Source of the DNA: SpSt-333 sp964371615
Lineage (GTDB): Bacteria; Bacteroidota; Ignavibacteria; UBA10030; UBA8401
Direction of reading: 5' to 3'
DNA: 64,000 bases
Assembly: GCA_964371615.1 (NCBI GenBank)
Contig: CAYJMS010000004.1
Span: forward strand, 124,001-188,000
Shown in pieces: positions 8,845 through 17,609 of this stretch; the first letter of the stretch is position 1; every line of letters starts with the position of its first letter. The notes beneath the pieces were generated by a model, which saw nothing but the letters and a program-made list of their open reading frames with translations, searched no databases and had not been told where the DNA came from. Made by a program: the position numbers and the translations under genes.

Positions 8845-11622
8845 TTACTTCAACAGAACCATCTTCTTGATCTGATTGAACTGACCGGCATTGATGCGAT
8901 AGAAATAGACACCCGAGGAGACTTTGACACCCTGGTTGTCGACGGCATTCCATGCAATGCGATGCGTTCCGGCGTTCTTCATTTCGGAGACAAGCGTCGC
9001 CACTTCACGGCCGGCGACATCGTACACTTTCAGTTCAACAAAACCGTTTACCGGCAACTGGAATTCAATCGTCGTCGACGGGTTGAACGGATTGGGATAG
9101 TTCTGCATCAGTGCGAACGTTTGCGGAACTTCCGGCTGCCCGTCGCCGACGCTCGTCACTTTCGAGATCGAGCGGTCGTTCAACTGGATGTTGTCCACCG
9201 TCAGGGCGATGCCGCTGGATGATGTGAGAATTTCCGCTTCAATGTTCAGGATCTGACCGCCGCGTGCGAGAGCTTCGCCGCTTGCCATGGCAATTGCGAT
9301 CTTTCCTTCTTCAATGTTCGATGCAATCATGAATTCGCTCGTCAGACTCGACGTCGTCACGGAGCGGACCTTTAACAGAGATGCGTCATATTGAATCTCC
9401 ATTTCGGCTGACAGCAATCCGGAGAGATCGTTCGGTACGGAGACCGGAATGTTCACGATCTTTCCCGCTTCTCCGCTGACGGAGGCAATAATCAGCGACA
9501 GCGGAACAGCCTCTTCGCTGTTCACGTTTGTTAACGGAGGTACCGGCATTGTCCACGGCAGATACGGAACCTTGCCGACGACATGCGCCAATACGATACC
9601 GGCGTCGAATGCGTTGACGGCGGTTCCATTGTGCGAGAGATTCACATCGCCTGCGATAATCTGTTCCGGTGAGAACGGACGCATTTTAACGACATGCTGC
9701 AGAATCCACGACGCGTCGTAAGCGGTTACGAACACATTGTTCGTTACATCGCCGCGACCGGGTTCACGTCCGATCTTTCCGTTTGCATTGTGTGAAACAT
9801 TGTCCATGTAGATTGTCCATTGCGCCAAGCTGTCGTTCGGTGCAAAGAACCAGACGGCATCAATCGACACCGTCGGACCGACGATTGCACGTTTGCCCGA
9901 TGTCACGACCCACGGGGTCCAGTGCATCGAATCGGCGATGTTCCATTGATACAAATGCCACTGACCGTCGTTGATGACCGGAATCTGTACCGATCTCTTT
10001 GTTGTGGGATCGCCGGAGTCATCCAAACCGATGGCAACCATCGCACCCGCGGGAGCGGTATTTGTTTTCAGCCAATAACCGATCCACCCTTTCGGGCCGA
10101 CATTGACATTGGCGCCTGGAGCGCCGGTGCCGGAGAGGTGACGAACACTCCATGCGGCGGTTGATGCAGCGTTGTCGATCAGTACGATCTTCTGTGATCC
10201 GCCCATCAATCCCAATTTTTCCGTGTCGGTCAAATCAGCGGTAGACGTAGCATCTATTCCGCCCGTCGAACCGGAGTATGTCGGTACCTGGTTGAAATGT
10301 CCCTCGGCACCATCAAATCCATCGAGAATAACGGTCGCCGCCTGCAGAACGTTCAACGAACCGCCTTTGGTCGACCATTTCAACGAAGCGCTCATCGGAG
10401 GAATATACATACGCACCCACTCCGCGCTGGGATTTGCATAATAGATATTTCCAAACATATCGGTAGCAATGGAATGGCTCGCCGATGTGCTGGTGGACGG
10501 GGTGAAATGTTTCGTCACGGCATCATTCTCAAAATTCAACGAGAAGACACCGCCGTTGGCACCGCGTGCCCGCGCATAAATGCTGTCGTCCGCATTGGTC
10601 AGCGGATCTACGCCGCTATGCACAATAACATGTGTGACATAATCCGGCAGTGTCAAAGTATCCAACGCAACGAAAGTTTTTGACAACTTCAGGACTTTGG
10701 TATACGACGTCGAGGTTGCTCCGTACGACACGAAAACGTATCCGGAATCATCCACGGCAACATCCCGCAAGTAAGCGGTTGATGTCGTATCAATATAAAC
10801 CGTATCCACTGTGCCGGCCGGTACTCGGCGGACAAGCGCACGACCCGTGGCAACAAGAAGTGTCGGGTCACCCGATCCCATGGCAACGATTCCTCTCGGG
10901 AACGGAATTGCAGGATCTTCAATGGTATTCACGAGAACGGTATCTCTGAAGACATAAATTTTTTGCAGCGCGTTGTTGGTCACATATTGATTGCCATTCT
11001 TCGCAACGCTGATGAACCACGGATCGAAATCCGATGTCCCCTGCGGGAAGAGCATGCGGCCGTATTCGGTCTGCATGGAACCGTTTGCATTGGCCAAGAT
11101 CATGCGTGCATACCCATACGATGCGCTTGATTCGGTGATCAATAATTTTCCGAAATCCGGATGCATCGGATTTTTCACCACTTCAATATCTCTGGAGGAA
11201 AGACCGCCGCCCGGCAGCAGATAGACGGGATTTTCCCACGCCTGCACCCATGTGGCTGCAGAGTTTCCCGTATCCGATGTCCATACTTCAAAGGAATAGT
11301 TCCCCTTTCCGACAAAGACGGTGTCGTCGTTCTTTCCATCCCATAATACATTGTGATGGCCTACGCCAACACTATCCATCAAGTCAAATGTCTTGATCCG
11401 CACGTTGTTCGACAGAACATACACCTTAACGGAATCAGCATAACCGTTCAGCGTAAACCAGAGTAACGCACCGGATCCGTCGGTGAAGTTACCGTCGAAT
11501 GCCTGTACGGTATCGGGATTGGTGACTCGTAACCCCGATGCATAGGTACCGGCAAGCGAAGTGCTGACTGCAAAAACAAAGAGCAGACTAAGCGCCAGTG
11601 TCTTAAGTAAAAATTGTTTCAT
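8845..11622 (-). CDS. T9SS cargo with FlgD-like, dockerin and cohesin modules
   Basis: The 925-residue secreted protein starts after an excellent ribosome site (GGAGG, 8 bases before ATG) with a signal peptide ending STSLAG. Modules in order: FlgD/Ig-like domain (about 30-110, HNVLWDGKND), a propeller-like region, a beta-sandwich region (about 430-640), and a dockerin-like pair of calcium loops (about 655-720: GDVTNN..TAYDASWILQHVV and GDVNLSHNGTAVNAFDAG). A cohesin-like domain (about 735-840) and a type A T9SS sorting domain (QNYPNPFNPSTTIEFQLP, SSGVYFYRINAG) follow. Dockerin plus cohesin on one chain would allow head-to-tail assembly on the surface, but binding is not shown by sequence. Confidence 0.88.
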   Translation of the reverse strand: MKQFLLKTLALSLLFVFAVSTSLAGTYASGLRVTNPDTVQAFDGNFTDGSGALLWFTLNGYADSVKVYVLSNNVRIKTFDLMDSVGVGHHNVLWDGKNDDTVFVGKGNYSFEVWTSDTGNSAATWVQAWENPVYLLPGGGLSSRDIEVVKNPMHPDFGKLLITESSASYGYARMILANANGSMQTEYGRMLFPQGTSDFDPWFISVAKNGNQYVTNNALQKIYVFRDTVLVNTIEDPAIPFPRGIVAMGSGDPTLLVATGRALVRRVPAGTVDTVYIDTTSTAYLRDVAVDDSGYVFVSYGATSTSYTKVLKLSKTFVALDTLTLPDYVTHVIVHSGVDPLTNADDSIYARARGANGGVFSLNFENDAVTKHFTPSTSTSASHSIATDMFGNIYYANPSAEWVRMYIPPMSASLKWSTKGGSLNVLQAATVILDGFDGAEGHFNQVPTYSGSTGGIDATSTADLTDTEKLGLMGGSQKIVLIDNAASTAAWSVRHLSGTGAPGANVNVGPKGWIGYWLKTNTAPAGAMVAIGLDDSGDPTTKRSVQIPVINDGQWHLYQWNIADSMHWTPWVVTSGKRAIVGPTVSIDAVWFFAPNDSLAQWTIYMDNVSHNANGKIGREPGRGDVTNNVFVTAYDASWILQHVVKMRPFSPEQIIAGDVNLSHNGTAVNAFDAGIVLAHVVGKVPYLPWTMPVPPLTNVNSEEAVPLSLIIASVSGEAGKIVNIPVSVPNDLSGLLSAEMEIQYDASLLKVRSVTTSSLTSEFMIASNIEEGKIAIAMASGEALARGGQILNIEAEILTSSSGIALTVDNIQLNDRSISKVTSVGDGQPEVPQTFALMQNYPNPFNPSTTIEFQLPVNGFVELKVYDVAGREVATLVSEMKNAGTHRIAWNAVDNQGVKVSSGVYFYRINAGQFNQIKKMVLLK

Positions 11623-12319
11623 GGTAAATCCTCCTTTTGTAGTTCGGAGATGTGTGTGGATTAGTGGAGTTGATCGTTCGTATGGTACAAAAATAAAACG
11701 GCATCGTACATCACTGTGACTGATGCGACGATGCCAATATTGAAATTCTATTTTGGAAAATAATACGGAAGAACTTTGACCGGGAGTAACAAACAATGCA
11801 TTATTTCTCACTTTCATGAATAGGAATAATTTCACACCGATAATGAAATCAGGATTTTCAGGACCGGGGACCGCGTGATGAAGTGATTATTGCTACCGTG
11901 GAAAATATGGACAATCATTGTAAGAGAAGCAAGAAAAAAAACTATTTTCTCAAACCGCAGCACTATCTCCCATTTCTCCCATTTTGTTTCTGGCGAAGTT
12001 AAATTAAAAATAAATTTACATCGTACCGGATTTTTCCGATCATCGGTTTTCAATCCTCTTCGCACATAGGTATAATTTGCTGTTGTGGAAATTCGTCCAT
12101 TTATGCTGTCGTATAGAGCAATCTCTTACATATTTTATTTAATGAATAGCCATAAAACGGTCTATATCAATGTCTAAAGATAAAAAGACCGGATTGTAAT
12201 TTTTTGCGGATTTTGTGAATGGATTCGTTATGGATCCGTGGAAGCGGTTTTTTGTATGGATAAATGGAAATAAAAGATGCACGTATCCGTTGTAACAAAA
12301 AAAATTAAATCGGTTTACC
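11623..12319. other. 697-base AT-rich spacer
   Basis: No convincing gene. It contains the leader of the 8845 gene with its ribosome site, a strong minus-strand hairpin plus T-rich tail at 11689-11735, and otherwise AT-rich sequence. Short open frames here look random: no family resemblance and no ribosome sites. The stretch 11736-12319 could hold a small RNA ending at the hairpin, but I see no conserved fold. Confidence 0.5.
11689..11735 (-). terminator. Terminator-like hairpin upstream of a cargo gene
   Basis: Outer arms GGCATCGT (11700-11707) and ACGATGCC (11728-11735) enclose inner arms CATCA/TGATG. On the minus strand the hairpin is followed by GTTTTATTTTTG, the layout of an intrinsic terminator. 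It sits 78 bases before the ATG of the 8845-11622 gene. It could end transcripts arriving from dsbD, or act as an attenuator in the leader of the cargo gene. Confidence 0.6.
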
Positions 12320-14122
12320 CTAATCAATCTGACTGATCAATTTCAAAAACTGTTCTGCGTTGACAAATCCGGTGATTCTCTCCCGTTCGTTGCCGTGTGA
12401 GTCTATAATAAGAATTGTCGGAACGCCTTTAATCCGGAATCGTGTGGTCAATGATTCATTCTCCGGTGATCCCGATTGTGTAAGATCTGCCTTATACGCC
12501 GTAAACTGCTTCGATTCTTCGATGACATCGCCGTCGGAAAATGTCAATGCATCGAGTTCCTTGCACGGTATGCACCAGTCGGCATAAAAGTCGATGATCA
12601 TCCGCTCGTTGTTCTTCAGTGACATTTCGTACTGCGATTCCGAAAACACTTTCCAGTTGGGAGATTGTTTCTCCGCCGGAATCAATGCATAGGTCGATAT
12701 CGTTATCGCAAATAGGGAGAATACTATTTTAAAAATTCTAAATCCTTTTACCCCATTCCCTTTTCTATCGATGAATATGAGTATGATGGCGGCGATGATT
12801 CCGAAAGCGGGAAGCATAAACGGCTGAATCGATTTTGGCAGGATCGGATCGATAAAATAGAGCGCCATGGCAAGCATCAGGAATCCGAAAATGTGTTTCA
12901 CCCCTTCCATCCACTCGCCGGAACGAGGAAGTTGTTTGATCTTTCCAGAGAACAACGCCAGTATCATGTACGGCAATCCCAGACCGATCGCCAGAACAAA
13001 GAACATAAGAAATCCCTGAAGCGGATCTCCTTGTGCGGCAACATACGTTACCAATCCGATCACGAACGGACCGATGCACGGTGCGGCAACGATCCCCATC
13101 GTAAGACCCATAAAGAACGCACCGAACAATCCCCCTTTCGCGCCGCCGGCCGCCGCCATCCATGAACTCGGCAGATTGAATTCGTACACGCCGAACTGGC
13201 TGAGAGAAAGCACAACGAACACCGCCGCTATGGCGATGATGACGTAGACGTTTTGCAGCAGCGTACCGAACAGCGCACCGCTGAGCGATGTGATCACGCC
13301 GATGACGGAATACGTCAACGCCATGCCGAGCATGTACAATAATCCCATCATGAACAACCGGCTCGTCTTCCCTTCGCTCTGTCCGCCGAAGTATCCGATC
13401 GTGATCGGAATGAGCGGATAGACGCACGGCGTCAGATTCAACGCCAGTCCGCCGAGAAAGATAACAAGAAGCGCCACGGCCAATCCCCCCGATTCAAATG
13501 TCGCTTCAAGGGAATTCTCCTGCGGCGCACCAGCATACTCCTGCAGCGGTACGGATTCTTCCGCCGATTCTTCAGGTGATTGTTCAATAGTTTGATTGTT
13601 CGCGGAATCACTCTGCGATAGTGCGGTGGACGAATGCTCGCTTTTCGATCCGGCAGCAGCGCCGCCGGTGAACATGACATCGAATGTCGTCGTTACCGAT
13701 GTCGGGGGCAAACAAGTGGAATTGTCGCATGCCTGATAATCAAACCGAACAGACACCGTTTGTTTTCCCGCTGCCGTTGACGCTGCGGTGAATGTGAGCG
13801 GAATCTCTATCGTACCGTCGAACACCGACACCGGATCATCAGAGAACGCAAATGTGACATCATGCGGTTGCGGCCAGCCGACGTTCGTTAACGTTACTCC
13901 CTCTCCCGTCGCACGGATGCGGGAGGGGATCAACGACGGATCGTGCGGCTGGTGGGAATTGATATGCCACTCGCCATGCATGGTGACAACGAGCGTTGCG
14001 CGGAATTTTTCCCCCACTTTCGCAGAGATCGATTTTTTGGCAATAGTAACAGTGACCGGATCCGCCGGCTGAGCGGCAAGAAGAGCGGTGAAGATCAGCG
14101 AGAACAGAAATATTTTTTTCAT
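12320..14122 (-). CDS. dsbD: Thiol:disulfide interchange protein DsbD
   Basis: The 600-residue protein has a signal peptide ending ALLAAQ and an N-terminal DsbD domain with the ACDNSTCLPP cysteine pair near residue 130. A multi-span membrane domain carries the paired cysteines in NLTPCVYPLIP and APCIGPFVIG. The C-terminal thioredoxin domain has DFYADWCIPCKELD. All three domains and all six redox cysteines of DsbD are present. It moves electrons from cytoplasmic thioredoxin to periplasmic thiols, a plausible need for the cysteine-bearing secreted proteins and haem c protein encoded nearby. The start at ATG 14122 is set by the signal peptide; the ribosome site is weak. Confidence 0.95.
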   Translation of the reverse strand: MKKIFLFSLIFTALLAAQPADPVTVTIAKKSISAKVGEKFRATLVVTMHGEWHINSHQPHDPSLIPSRIRATGEGVTLTNVGWPQPHDVTFAFSDDPVSVFDGTIEIPLTFTAASTAAGKQTVSVRFDYQACDNSTCLPPTSVTTTFDVMFTGGAAAGSKSEHSSTALSQSDSANNQTIEQSPEESAEESVPLQEYAGAPQENSLEATFESGGLAVALLVIFLGGLALNLTPCVYPLIPITIGYFGGQSEGKTSRLFMMGLLYMLGMALTYSVIGVITSLSGALFGTLLQNVYVIIAIAAVFVVLSLSQFGVYEFNLPSSWMAAAGGAKGGLFGAFFMGLTMGIVAAPCIGPFVIGLVTYVAAQGDPLQGFLMFFVLAIGLGLPYMILALFSGKIKQLPRSGEWMEGVKHIFGFLMLAMALYFIDPILPKSIQPFMLPAFGIIAAIILIFIDRKGNGVKGFRIFKIVFSLFAITISTYALIPAEKQSPNWKVFSESQYEMSLKNNERMIIDFYADWCIPCKELDALTFSDGDVIEESKQFTAYKADLTQSGSPENESLTTRFRIKGVPTILIIDSHGNERERITGFVNAEQFLKLISQID

Positions 14123-14167
14123 AGTCAAATAGATGGTATCGGTTTTCAGTAGTGTGACAATAGAACA

Positions 14168-14194
14168 GCACCGCGGGACGTATCGTTCCGGTGC
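14168..14194. other. Hairpin between divergent dsbD and ssb
   Basis: Arms GCACCG (14168-14173) and CGGTGC (14189-14194) enclose a second paired segment (GGACG with CGTTC, one G-T pair). It would fold in the leader RNA of dsbD on the minus strand. It may be a regulatory leader element or a binding site; no T-run follows on either side. Confidence 0.35.
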
Positions 14195-14269
14195 ACAGAC
14201 AGACAAAAATAAAGAAACATTTTGTGAGAAGACAGAAAATCTCCCGACGAAATACCGGTAAAACTGCTC

Positions 14270-14298
14270 TTGATTCTTCTGCTTGTTTGTCGTATGTT
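14270..14298 (+). promoter_or_regulatory. Candidate promoter of ssb
   Basis: TTGATT at 14270-14275 is followed after 17 bases by TATGTT at 14293-14298. That gives a reasonable -35/-10 pair about 37 bases upstream of the ssb start codon. The -10 also reads TATGTTTTTG, close to the TAnnTTTG element of Bacteroidota. Confidence 0.4.
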
Positions 14299-14334
14299 TT
14301 TGCACAAACAACAATTTTCCATCAAGGAGGTCTT

Positions 14335-14754
14335 ATGTCGCGCAGTCTTAACAAGGTTCAATTGATCGGTAATTTAGGCAAAGACCCCGAATTGAAGTAC
14401 ACGCCCAGCGGGGTTGCTGTTGCAACCTTTTCCATCGCTACCAGTGAAAGCTGGAAGGATCAGGAGGGGAACCAACAGGAAAAAACGGAATGGCACAACA
14501 TCGTCGCCTGGAGAAAACTTGCCGAAATCGTCGGTGAGTATCTGAAAAAAGGGAAGAAAGTGTACATCGAAGGGAAGTTACAGACTCGCAGTTACGACAA
14601 AGACGGCGTCAAGCGGTACATCACCGAGATCGTCGCCGACCAGTTGATTATGCTGGACGGCGGAGGCGGAGGCAAGAGCAACACCGGAAGTACGACGGCG
14701 GAACCGGCTCCTGCAGCGTCTGAAGGTCCCAAGGAAGATGATCTGCCGTTCTAG
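14335..14754 (+). CDS. ssb: Single-stranded DNA-binding protein
   Basis: The 139-residue protein has the OB fold of bacterial SSB: start MSRSLNKVQLIGNLGKDPEL, then EWHNIVAWRKLAEIVGEYLKKGKKVYIEGKLQTR. A short glycine/serine/alanine-rich linker leads to the acidic tip DDLPF that binds SSB partner proteins. ATG 14335 is preceded at the right distance by AAGGAGG (14324-14330), so the longer open frame upstream is not used. A strong terminator begins 22 bases after the stop. Confidence 0.96.
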   Translation: MSRSLNKVQLIGNLGKDPELKYTPSGVAVATFSIATSESWKDQEGNQQEKTEWHNIVAWRKLAEIVGEYLKKGKKVYIEGKLQTRSYDKDGVKRYITEIVADQLIMLDGGGGGKSNTGSTTAEPAPAASEGPKEDDLPF

Positions 14755-14775
14755 ATCACTGAATCAATATCCACT

Positions 14776-14806
14776 GCCCCGTCCCTCAGGATGGGGCTTT
14801 TTTTTA
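14776..14806 (+). terminator. Intrinsic terminator after ssb
   Basis: A 9-base-pair stem with one G-T pair (GCCCCGTCC with GGATGGGGC, loop CTCA) is followed by nine T. It ends only about 10 bases before the ATG of the gamma-glutamyltransferase gene, so any transcript of that gene starting upstream must pass through it. Confidence 0.85.
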
Positions 14807-14815
14807 GGCACGCCC

Positions 14816-16513
14816 ATGAAAACCCGTACAACAATCGTCGTATTGTTTCTCTTCATCGTTTCCACACTCCCTCTTTCCGCCGCATCGCCGAAGCCTGAAA
14901 AGGGAAAGAACGGCATGGTCGTTTCCGCCGATCCGCAGGCAACCATTGCCGGATTAAAAGTGCTTTTAAAAGGAGGCAATGCCGTCGATGCCGCCGTGGC
15001 GGTCGGTTTTGCGCTCGCGGTTACGTATCCCGCCGCAGGAAACATCGGCGGCGGCGGATTCATGAACATCCGTTTTGCGGACGGCAGGTCATATACCATT
15101 GATTATAGAGAGAAAGCGCCGGGGAACGCACATCGGGATATGTATCTGGACTCCGCCGGTAATTTCATCGACAACCTGAGCACATACGGGCATCTTGCCG
15201 CGGGTGTTCCCGGCGCTGTAGCAGGAATGCTGCTCGGACTGGAAAAATTCGGAACGTTGCCGCGATCCACGGTCATCGCACCCGCGCATGAACTTGCGGA
15301 TAAGGGATTCCCCCTGCTCCCCGAACTTGCGGGGGATTTGAATTGGGGACGAAAAAGATTCCTCAAATTTCCCGGCAGTACAAAATATTTTGTCAGCACG
15401 GATTCGGCGTACACCGAAGGAGAGATCTGGACACAGAAGGATCTGGCAAAAACTCTTCAACGGATTATCGACCATGGACGGGAAGGATTTTATGAAGGTG
15501 AAACGGCCGATCTCATTGTCGCAGAGATGAAGCGCGGCGGCGGATTAATCTCTCATGACGATCTTAAAAATTATCACGCTGTGCTGCGCGAACCGCTGCG
15601 CGGGACGTATCGAGGATACGAAATTATATCCATGCCTCCCGTCAGTTCCGGCGGCACGGCGTTGCTGCAGCTGCTGAATATTCTCGAAGGATACGACCTG
15701 CGATCGTACGGACACAATTCCGCCGCAACAGTGCATCGATACATCGAAGCGATGCGCCGTGTGTATGCGGACCGTGCGGAACATCTCGGCGATCCCGATT
15801 TTTACAACGTACCGGTGCAATGGCTGACTTCGAAAGAATATGCCGGCGAACGCCGCGCGTCGATCGACACAGTGATGGCGTCCACCAGCAAAGAGATCTC
15901 CCACGGCGCCGCACCGGGAAAAGAGAGCGAACAGACGACGCATTACTCCGTCGTCGATCAATGGGGAAATTGCGTCAGCGTCACGACGACCATCAACGGC
16001 GGATTTGGCAATTACGTGGCGGTGGACGGTGCGGGATTCCTGCTCAACAATGAGATGGACGATTTTTCTGCCAAGCCCGGCGTACCGAACATGTTCGGAG
16101 CGCTCGGCAATGTTGCCAACGAGATCCAGCCGAACAAACGGATGCTCTCCTCCATGACGCCGACCATTGTACTGAAAGACGGCAAACCGTTCATGGTCAT
16201 CGGTACGCCGGGTGGCACGACCATCATCACTACCGTAATGCAGGTGATCTGCAACGTGATCGACTTTGACATGAACATTCAGCAAGCGATCGACGCTCCG
16301 CGCATCCATCACCAATGGGCGCCGGATGAGACGTACTTCGAAAAACGGGGATTGAATTTCGATACGATAGAAAAACTCAAAGCAATGGGTCACAATCTCT
16401 CCGAACGCCGCGGCACATCGGGACTTGCCGAGGGTATTATTATAGACACGGCGAAAGGGATTTATTACGGCGCAACCGATCCGCGGGGATATGGATTGGC
16501 GGAAGGGTATTAA
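14816..16513 (+). CDS. ggt: Gamma-glutamyltransferase
   Basis: This 565-residue exported enzyme has a signal peptide ending LPLSAA. It carries the GGT core: GNIGGGGFMNIR, the GHLAAGVPGAVAGM block, the autoprocessing and catalytic threonine in EQTTHYSVVDQWGN (about residue 380), and the C-terminal SMTPTIVLKDGKPFMVIGTPGG. Cleavage before that threonine would give the usual large and small subunits. It would act in the periplasm on glutathione or other gamma-glutamyl compounds. ATG 14816 has only a poor ribosome site, and the ssb terminator sits directly before it. Confidence 0.95.
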   Translation: MKTRTTIVVLFLFIVSTLPLSAASPKPEKGKNGMVVSADPQATIAGLKVLLKGGNAVDAAVAVGFALAVTYPAAGNIGGGGFMNIRFADGRSYTIDYREKAPGNAHRDMYLDSAGNFIDNLSTYGHLAAGVPGAVAGMLLGLEKFGTLPRSTVIAPAHELADKGFPLLPELAGDLNWGRKRFLKFPGSTKYFVSTDSAYTEGEIWTQKDLAKTLQRIIDHGREGFYEGETADLIVAEMKRGGGLISHDDLKNYHAVLREPLRGTYRGYEIISMPPVSSGGTALLQLLNILEGYDLRSYGHNSAATVHRYIEAMRRVYADRAEHLGDPDFYNVPVQWLTSKEYAGERRASIDTVMASTSKEISHGAAPGKESEQTTHYSVVDQWGNCVSVTTTINGGFGNYVAVDGAGFLLNNEMDDFSAKPGVPNMFGALGNVANEIQPNKRMLSSMTPTIVLKDGKPFMVIGTPGGTTIITTVMQVICNVIDFDMNIQQAIDAPRIHHQWAPDETYFEKRGLNFDTIEKLKAMGHNLSERRGTSGLAEGIIIDTAKGIYYGATDPRGYGLAEGY

Positions 16514-16955
16514 TACATTTTATGATTTTATGATTTGAAGATTTTATGATTTGAAGAACTTGAAGCGAAAGACCACTAAGGACACTTAGAAAAATTGGCG
16601 TGCCGGATTTCATCCGGCAGTAAGATCAATTTCGCCACGGAGGTCGCGCCTGCCCGCCGCGCTTTTTGGCGGGGAGGACACAGAGAAAATTGCACCACCG
16701 GATTTCATCCGGCGGTATTTAAAAGCGAACCGTTCGCTGAATACTTGCCAAATCTTAGAGATTTGGCAAGTCTGTTTTGTTTAATAATCATTTTAAAAAC
16801 CGCTTCTAACAAAAGAATAGCCAAATCTCCGAGTTTTGGCTGTTCTGAATTAACCACCCGATTCTCTTTCCCCATATTCATCTATATTTTCTCATCACTA
16901 TTTTTTAACTTACAGTAATAGTGTAATCAGTTGTTGCGCAATTGACGTACGGTGT
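16514..16955. other. Repeat-rich spacer after ggt
   Basis: No gene. It holds two tandem copies of GATTTTATGATTTG (16524-16537, 16540-16553) and two hairpins sharing CCGGATTTCATCCGGC (16601-16619 and about 16697-16715). A CCTGCCCGCC...GGCGGGG tract lies near 16650-16675. A perfect 13-base-pair hairpin sits at 16743-16771, and a second imperfect AGCCAAA/TTTGGCT hairpin near 16819-16841. The mixture looks like an accumulation site for small repeats. Confidence 0.6.
16743..16771. repeat. Perfect 13-bp inverted repeat, REP-like
   Basis: ACTTGCCAAATCT (16743-16755) and AGATTTGGCAAGT (16759-16771) are exact reverse complements with a 3-base loop, followed on the plus strand by CTGTTTTGTTT. It may act as a terminator after ggt or be a REP-type palindrome. 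A related but imperfect hairpin follows about 50 bases later. Confidence 0.6.
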
Positions 16956-17609
16956 ATGAACATTTCGTTCCCAGTTATATTATGCGCGATCGTGTCAATT
17001 GTTATTGTCTTCGGCTGTAATGAAATCCTGCCGGAGTATTCGCAGCCGGAAAACCTTCTGTCGGCAGAAGTGGTCCCGCTCAATGTTGCATCGGACACCG
17101 TCTCGTACTACATCATCGACAACAATAATCCGAATCTTGTCTTTATCCGGCTCGATTCGCCGTTCAACGGTTACGAGATCAGGATCATCAACACGTACGA
17201 AGAGACCATTCAGGACGACGCCGATGTCACCGGAACAGTGGAACTGATCTGGAATGATCAGCCGAAATTTTCCGCGGAGATCCCGGTCACGCTTCCTGCC
17301 GTATTCTCGCAGCATTACGATCCCTCCACCGGATTGATTACCGTAAACCCCGGCGATACGATCGTATTGCGCGTGTACTGGAATTTCCGGTTTACATCGG
17401 GCGAATGGGCTTTTACGAAACAGGGAGGCACCGACGGACCTTCGTTTTTTGTTGCACCCAAGATCACGGCGTATTACCGGTATCACCACCCTATGTACCT
17501 GACGGTAAAGACAAAAGTAAAATTATTCCGATCTCTTTCTTATATTGAAAACAAGTTTCAAGACGAAACAATTGTCATTTTCAAAGGTTACGTACGCAGT
17601 CCTCCATGA
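16956..17609 (+). CDS. Predicted lipoprotein, cassette 1, paralogue A
   Basis: The 217-residue protein has a lipoprotein signal (VSIVIVFGCNE, cysteine at about 22). Its family signature is shared with the next gene and with 21768-22403: NEILPEY, ETIQDD, TGLITVNPGDTIVLRVYWNF, GEWAFTK. The rest is predicted beta-sandwich. It overlaps the next gene by four bases (ATGA), indicating coupled translation. No named family is recognised. Because copies always precede a ~1030-residue T9SS protein, a role as its surface anchor or assembly partner is a reasonable inference. Confidence 0.78.
   Translation: MNISFPVILCAIVSIVIVFGCNEILPEYSQPENLLSAEVVPLNVASDTVSYYIIDNNNPNLVFIRLDSPFNGYEIRIINTYEETIQDDADVTGTVELIWNDQPKFSAEIPVTLPAVFSQHYDPSTGLITVNPGDTIVLRVYWNFRFTSGEWAFTKQGGTDGPSFFVAPKITAYYRYHHPMYLTVKTKVKLFRSLSYIENKFQDETIVIFKGYVRSPP

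Noticed and set aside
8732..8953. Upstream extension of the DUF4623-like gene to 8953
   Set aside because: It would overlap the end of the neighbouring gene and put 74 residues before a perfect signal peptide; the ribosome site supports 8731.
11832..12065. 77-codon minus-strand frame in the spacer before the cargo gene
   Set aside because: No ribosome site or recognised domain; composition follows the AT-rich spacer.
15545..16393. Minus-strand open frame of 282 codons opposite ggt
   Set aside because: Antisense to the catalytic part of gamma-glutamyltransferase; no motif, no ribosome site.
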